In this document: piece by piece, positions 59,853 to 64,000 of the stretch
Layout of the letters: each line of letters starts with the position of its first letter
Position numbering within the stretch: position 1 is the stretch's first letter
NCBI GenBank assembly: GCA_043497085.1
Contig: JBIEKI010000001.1
DNA from: Thalassobacillus sp043497085
GTDB taxonomy: Bacteria; Bacillota; Bacilli; Bacillales; Halobacillaceae
Strand: one strand, 5' to 3'
Length of the DNA stretch: 64,000 nucleotides
Program-made: the position numbers and the translations under genes
The notes under the pieces: generated by a model
The model's database searches: none
The model's input: only the letters and a program-made list of their open reading frames with translations
What the model was told of the DNA's origin: nothing

Positions 59853-60944
59853 TTAATCGTATATTTCACTAATATAAATGTCATTAAAGTTCTTGAGGTT
59901 GATAATATCTGCACCATCATCGATACGTATCATAGGTCTGGTCGGATGGGCAGGGTCAACAAAAACGATTTCTCCACTTTGCTCATTAGATAGCTTCACT
60001 TTTGTGCCGGTAGTATAATTGGCCATACTTTTGACAAATGCCTGAACTACAGCATGGTCGAAGCGCCCGAATTGCTCTTTCATCATCAATTCAAGTACCA
60101 GGAAGGGCGATTGTTTACTACGGTATAAGCGTTCTGAGGTCATTGCATGGTACATATCACTGACCGCAATCACCCGGGCAAACATGTGAATTTTCTTTTT
60201 TTCCGTAGCAAGTGGATAGCCGCTGCCATCCAGACGCTCATGATGTTGTAAGATACCGAGTTTCGCAGCTTTATTTAACACTGGAATATTTTCTACCATT
60301 CTGTAGGAAAAGGTCGGATGTTTTTTTACTTCCTGGTATTCTTTCTCTGTCAAAGAGGTTTCTTTCAAAAGAATTTGTTTACTCAATTTAGCCATGCCGG
60401 CATCACTTAACAGGCCGGCTAACCCTAATTGAATCCATTCCCCACGATTCATCCCTAATTTTTCTCCTAAGAATGCTGCAATCAAGGCGGTAGAAACAGC
60501 GTGATGATAAAGATAATCGTCTTTGGTTGAAAAGTGATGCAGCATAAAAATATCTTTTCTCGATTTCCTGATTTGTTCCAATAAAGGCACTAAAACCTCA
60601 CGTACCGCATTTATACTGATGGCAGCGCCTGCCTGCCATTCAGCGAACCACTTTTTATAAGCTTTGACCGCATACAGATATTGGTCCATGAATGTTTTAG
60701 GCTCAGCTATCTGTTTTTCAGTCGTGGTCTCTAGTGCAGGTTCTTCCGGTGCTTCCGGCATAAAAGGCTCACCAGAAGAAAGTTTGGGAGCGACTTCTAT
60801 TTGCTGGATAAGGAATCGATGCAATACTTGTTTATGTATATCTTTTACAACGGTATTTTTAGTAATTAACGGGCGGTTTGTTTTCCCTAAGATATCTTTG
60901 GTGATGATACAGCCCGGGACAACTTGGGATGGATGAACCCTCAT
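59853..60944 (-). CDS. HD-GYP domain protein with degenerate HD motif
   Basis: 363 residues: an N-terminal DUF3391-like region (about 1-55), a linker, and an HD-GYP domain (about 130-300) followed by a short beta-rich tail. The GYP half is intact (HHERLDGSGYP, 234-244; upstream His209). The defining HD pair reads Ser180-Asp181 (GLLSDAGM) instead of His-Asp. Loss of this metal ligand suggests weak or no c-di-GMP hydrolysis, perhaps a binding role. It lies 93 bases downstream of gyrA on the same strand. Confidence 0.9.
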   Translation of the reverse strand: MRVHPSQVVPGCIITKDILGKTNRPLITKNTVVKDIHKQVLHRFLIQQIEVAPKLSSGEPFMPEAPEEPALETTTEKQIAEPKTFMDQYLYAVKAYKKWFAEWQAGAAISINAVREVLVPLLEQIRKSRKDIFMLHHFSTKDDYLYHHAVSTALIAAFLGEKLGMNRGEWIQLGLAGLLSDAGMAKLSKQILLKETSLTEKEYQEVKKHPTFSYRMVENIPVLNKAAKLGILQHHERLDGSGYPLATEKKKIHMFARVIAVSDMYHAMTSERLYRSKQSPFLVLELMMKEQFGRFDHAVVQAFVKSMANYTTGTKVKLSNEQSGEIVFVDPAHPTRPMIRIDDGADIINLKNFNDIYISEIYD

Positions 60945-61037
60945 AAACCCCTACCTCACTTCCATCGCTGTTATATAAACGTAAAGCCGCCCTTTTTACA
61001 TCAGGACGACTTTACTATCACTTCTAAATTTCTGTTG

Positions 61038-63569
61038 TTATTCTTCTTCGTTGGATGAATCTTCTTCAGAAATTTGTTCTTCGTTCATGACTTCTTCTAC
61101 TGCTTCTTCTGATTCTTCAGGAAGTTCTTCCTCTTCTTCCGGCTCAAGTACAGCAACCGTAGCAACAGACTCATTTTCCTGCAAGCGTATCAGGCGAACG
61201 CCTTGCGTATTACGGCCTGTTTCGGAAATGCTTTCGATCGGCATCCGGATCAGTACCCCGGTAGCCGTGATAATCATGACATCCTCTTCGCCAGTAACAG
61301 CTTTGACTGCCACTACTTCCCCATTACGCTCTGTGAGATTACATGTCAAAATCCCTTTACCGCCACGGTTAGTTATGCGGTAGTCAGCGGCTGGGGTCCG
61401 TTTACCGAAGCCTTTGTCGGTGACAGTAAGGACTTGGAGGTCATCATCGATGATTTCCATCGATACGACTTCATCCCCTTCCCGTAAGGAAATTCCTTTT
61501 ACGCCGGCAGCTGTACGACCCATGGTCCGTACTTGATCTTCTTCAAAACGAATCAACATGCCATGACGGGTTCCGATCATGATATCTTTTTCCCCATTGG
61601 TGAGTCGGACGGAAATCAGTTCGTCTTCCTCGCGCAAGTTAAGTGCGATCAAACCGCCTTTTCGGATATTGGCAAATTGGGAAATAGAGGTACGTTTGGA
61701 TATCCCTTTTCGTGTCGTGAAGAAGAAATACCAATCGTCGACAAAGTCTTCTACGGCAATCACCGCATTGATCCATTCATCGCGCTCGACCTCAAGCATG
61801 TTGATGATTGGTATCCCTTTGGCTGTCCGGCTGAATTCAGGTACTTCATAGCCTTTTGCCTTATATACCTTTCCTTTGTTCGAGAAGAACAGTAAGGTGT
61901 TATGGGTTGAAGTGGACAGCAGATGTTCAACAAAATCATCTTCGTGCGTGCCCATACCCTGTACGCCTCGTCCGCCCCGGCGCTGGGTGCGATAGGTAGA
62001 GGCTGGAAGGCGTTTGATATAGCCCTGATGAGTCAAGGTCACGATGATGGTTTCTTCCGGGATCAAGTCTTCATCTTCAATGAAGTCTGTTCCACCAATG
62101 ACGATTTCTGTCCGGCGTGTATCATTGAAACGTTCTTTGACTTCTGTCAATTCCTCCCGGATGATTTCCAATACCTTTTCTTCATCTGCCAGGATAGCGC
62201 GAAGCTCGGCAATCAACTTCACGAGTTCTTGGTACTCATCCTCGATTTTTTCACGTTCTAAACCAGTCAAACGCTGCAGACGCATATCTAGAATTGCCTG
62301 CGCTTGTTTTTCAGACAACTCAAAGCGTGTCATTAATCCCTCACGGGCGATTTCTGTCGTTTTCGATTCACGGATCAGTTTGATGACCTCATCGAGGTGA
62401 TCGAGTGCTATCCGTAAACCTTCCAAAATATGAGCCCGTGCTTCTGCTTTGCGTAGTTCATAAGCAGTACGGCGCCTGATGACGACCTTTTGATGCTCCA
62501 GGTAGTGCTCCAGTACTTGCTTCAAGTTAAGTACTTTTGGATGCCCATCTACTAAGGCCAGCATATTGATACCGAATGATGTTTGCAATGCTGTCATTTT
62601 ATACAGGTTATTCAACAGTACATTCGGGTTTACGTCTTTACGAAGTTCAATCACGACCCGCATGCCGTTTCGATCTGATTCGTCACGCAGGTCCGTAATT
62701 CCTTCAATTTTCTTGTCTCTGGCAAGTTCCGCTATTTTTTCTACCAGGCGGGCTTTGTTCACTTGATATGGCAATTCGGTCACAATCAAACGGGGTTTCC
62801 CGTTCGCTTGCTCTTCTATTTCCACTTTAGCCCGGATGGTAATGGAACCTTTTCCGGTTTCATAAGCTTTACGGATACCGCTTAGGCCGAGAATTTGGCC
62901 GGCTGTCGGAAGATCCGGACCAAAGATATGATTCTCCATCAATTCCTGAATGGTAATATCCGGATCCTTACTTAATGCAAGGACGCCATCAATGACTTCA
63001 CCGAGCTGATGAGGCGGGATGTTTGTAGCCATCCCAACCGCAATCCCTGATGTACCGTTTACCAGCAGGTTTGGAAAACGGGCTGGCAGTACAACAGGCT
63101 CTTTTTCTGCCCCGTCATAGTTATCGGTATAATCGATTGTATCTTTATTGATATCTCGTAGTATTTCCATAGAAATCTTCGACATCCGAGCTTCCGTATA
63201 ACGCATCGCAGCTGCAGCATCCCCATCGACAGACCCAAAGTTTCCATGTCCGTCGACAAGCATATAGCGATAGTTGAAATCCTGAGCCATCCGTACCATC
63301 GTGTCATAAACGGCTGAATCACCATGAGGATGGTACTTACCGATTACCTCACCGACGATACGTGCTGATTTCTTATATGCTTTATCGGAATGCATACCGA
63401 GGTCATTCATCGCATATAATATTCTGCGATGAACAGGCTTCAGACCGTCCCGGACATCTGGTAATGCCCTGGCTACGATGACACTCATGGCATAGTCTAG
63501 AAATGAAGTCCGCATCTCCTGACTGATATTAACTTCTTGGACACGTGGACGATTTGGTTGATCCACCAT
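61038..63569 (-). CDS. gyrA: DNA gyrase subunit A
   Basis: 843 residues. The catalytic Tyr124 (AAMRYTEARM), the quinolone-determining positions Ser85 and Asp89 (HGDSAVYDTMV), the GyrA-box-like RRGGRGVQGM (near 560) and C-terminal beta-pinwheel blades are present, ending in a very acidic tail (Glu/Asp-rich, about 805-843). The ATG at 63569 follows GGAGGT; a longer frame to 63587 has no ribosome site. The gyrB-gyrA order is the standard origin-proximal one. Confidence 0.98.
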   Translation of the reverse strand: MVDQPNRPRVQEVNISQEMRTSFLDYAMSVIVARALPDVRDGLKPVHRRILYAMNDLGMHSDKAYKKSARIVGEVIGKYHPHGDSAVYDTMVRMAQDFNYRYMLVDGHGNFGSVDGDAAAAMRYTEARMSKISMEILRDINKDTIDYTDNYDGAEKEPVVLPARFPNLLVNGTSGIAVGMATNIPPHQLGEVIDGVLALSKDPDITIQELMENHIFGPDLPTAGQILGLSGIRKAYETGKGSITIRAKVEIEEQANGKPRLIVTELPYQVNKARLVEKIAELARDKKIEGITDLRDESDRNGMRVVIELRKDVNPNVLLNNLYKMTALQTSFGINMLALVDGHPKVLNLKQVLEHYLEHQKVVIRRRTAYELRKAEARAHILEGLRIALDHLDEVIKLIRESKTTEIAREGLMTRFELSEKQAQAILDMRLQRLTGLEREKIEDEYQELVKLIAELRAILADEEKVLEIIREELTEVKERFNDTRRTEIVIGGTDFIEDEDLIPEETIIVTLTHQGYIKRLPASTYRTQRRGGRGVQGMGTHEDDFVEHLLSTSTHNTLLFFSNKGKVYKAKGYEVPEFSRTAKGIPIINMLEVERDEWINAVIAVEDFVDDWYFFFTTRKGISKRTSISQFANIRKGGLIALNLREEDELISVRLTNGEKDIMIGTRHGMLIRFEEDQVRTMGRTAAGVKGISLREGDEVVSMEIIDDDLQVLTVTDKGFGKRTPAADYRITNRGGKGILTCNLTERNGEVVAVKAVTGEEDVMIITATGVLIRMPIESISETGRNTQGVRLIRLQENESVATVAVLEPEEEEELPEESEEAVEEVMNEEQISEEDSSNEEE

Positions 63570-63737
63570 GAAATTACCTCCTATCACATATGAGGAAGGA
63601 AGACTGCAGCAGGATAACTACAGCCTTCGTGCATTACTATCTATCAGATTCCATTACTTGATTGTGATCTGACAAGGAATGTTCCGTGTGAATGATTTAT
63701 CTAAAATAGTTCTGTTCACTTATATCTTCCTACTCGA

Positions 63738-64000
63738 TCAAACATCGAGATTTTTCACATATTGCGCATTATCTTGAATGAAGTTACGACGGGGCTCTAC
63801 TTTATCTCCCATCAAAATGTCGAACGTTTCGTCCGCTTCGATAGCGTCTTCCATGTTCACTTGCTTCAACGTCCGTGTTTCAGGATCCATCGTCGTTTCC
63901 CAAAGCTGTTCCGGATTCATCTCTCCAAGCCCCTTATACCGTTGGTAGCCAGGCTTTGGTGAGTTAGACAGCTCTGCAAGTAAAGCCTCAAGCTGCTTGT
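63738..64000 (-). CDS. gyrB: DNA gyrase subunit B, C-terminal end (partial)
   Basis: The last 87 residues of GyrB: the GYQRYKGLGEMNPEQLWETT segment of the Toprim-tail region, then PETRTLKQV and the C-terminus ending FIQDNAQYVKNLDV. The gene continues beyond the right edge. The 168 bases between gyrB and gyrA hold no recognisable gene. Confidence 0.97.
   Translation of the reverse strand, partial: KQLEALLAELSNSPKPGYQRYKGLGEMNPEQLWETTMDPETRTLKQVNMEDAIEADETFDILMGDKVEPRRNFIQDNAQYVKNLDV

Noticed and set aside
63300..63330. GyrA Asp89 (Glu in B. subtilis) as a quinolone-resistance change
   Set aside because: Asp is the normal residue at this position in many bacteria and Ser85 is unchanged.

Overview
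The window looks like the replication-origin flank of a halophilic or halotolerant member of the Bacillaceae. The conserved gene string matches Bacillus subtilis in content and order: gyrB, gyrA, yaaC, guaB, dacA, pdxS, pdxT, serS, tRNA-Ser, dck, dgk, then yaaH, yaaI, tadA, SRP RNA, dnaX, yaaK, recR, yaaL, bofA and a 16S rRNA gene. It is read here from the opposite strand. The 16S 5' region and the sporulation genes point towards the Halobacillus/Thalassobacillus/Virgibacillus neighbourhood; the genus is a guess, the family is not.

Layout. 1-7510: the 5' end of an rRNA operon with tandem promoters, then the bofA-yaaL-recR-ebfC-dnaX group, the SRP RNA, tadA and the spore genes yaaI/yaaH. 7585-14123: a DUF3891 protein, a PH-like membrane protein and a muropeptide-recycling operon (amiE-nagZ-namZ). 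14297-14876 is the second copy of a ~600-bp non-coding repeat also present at about 747-1384. 14960-22549: a PfpI-type stress protein, an orphan N-hydroxylase, a divergent nsrR/hmp nitric-oxide defence pair with its operator, acsA, and a preQ1-riboswitch unit carrying queF and a queuosine-precursor transporter. 22610-33269: aldA, an EamA exporter, small membrane proteins, a LexA-boxed YolD protein, a five-gene operon joining extracytoplasmic thiol redox proteins (CcdA, a TlpA/ResA-like redoxin) to a two-component system, and a YkoP/YkoQ-like pair. 32787-38008: a complete accessory spoVA cluster of the spoVA2mob type (DUF1657, YhcN/YlaJ lipoprotein, SpoVAC, SpoVAD, SpoVAE, DUF1657, DUF421, DUF3231, membrane protein). 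39330-50213: two converging operons plus a transporter gene that together encode every step expected for L-lysine degradation through 2-aminoadipate, 2-oxoadipate, glutarate semialdehyde, glutarate and glutaryl-CoA to crotonyl-CoA. From 50494 onward the core order resumes: tRNA-Arg, dgk-dck, tRNA-Ser, T-box-controlled serS, pdxST, dacA, guaB/yaaC, an HD-GYP protein, gyrA and the 3' end of gyrB.

The roughly 43 kb between yaaH and dgk is extra relative to B. subtilis, where (from memory) these genes are neighbours. No integrase, transposase, phage gene or CRISPR array was seen in it. The most interesting part is the lysine-to-glutaryl-CoA cluster. It appears to replace the usual 2-oxoadipate dehydrogenase complex by a thiamine-diphosphate decarboxylase, an aldehyde dehydrogenase and a SUGCT-like CoA-transferase. 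All functions are inferred from sequence read by eye; no database search was run.
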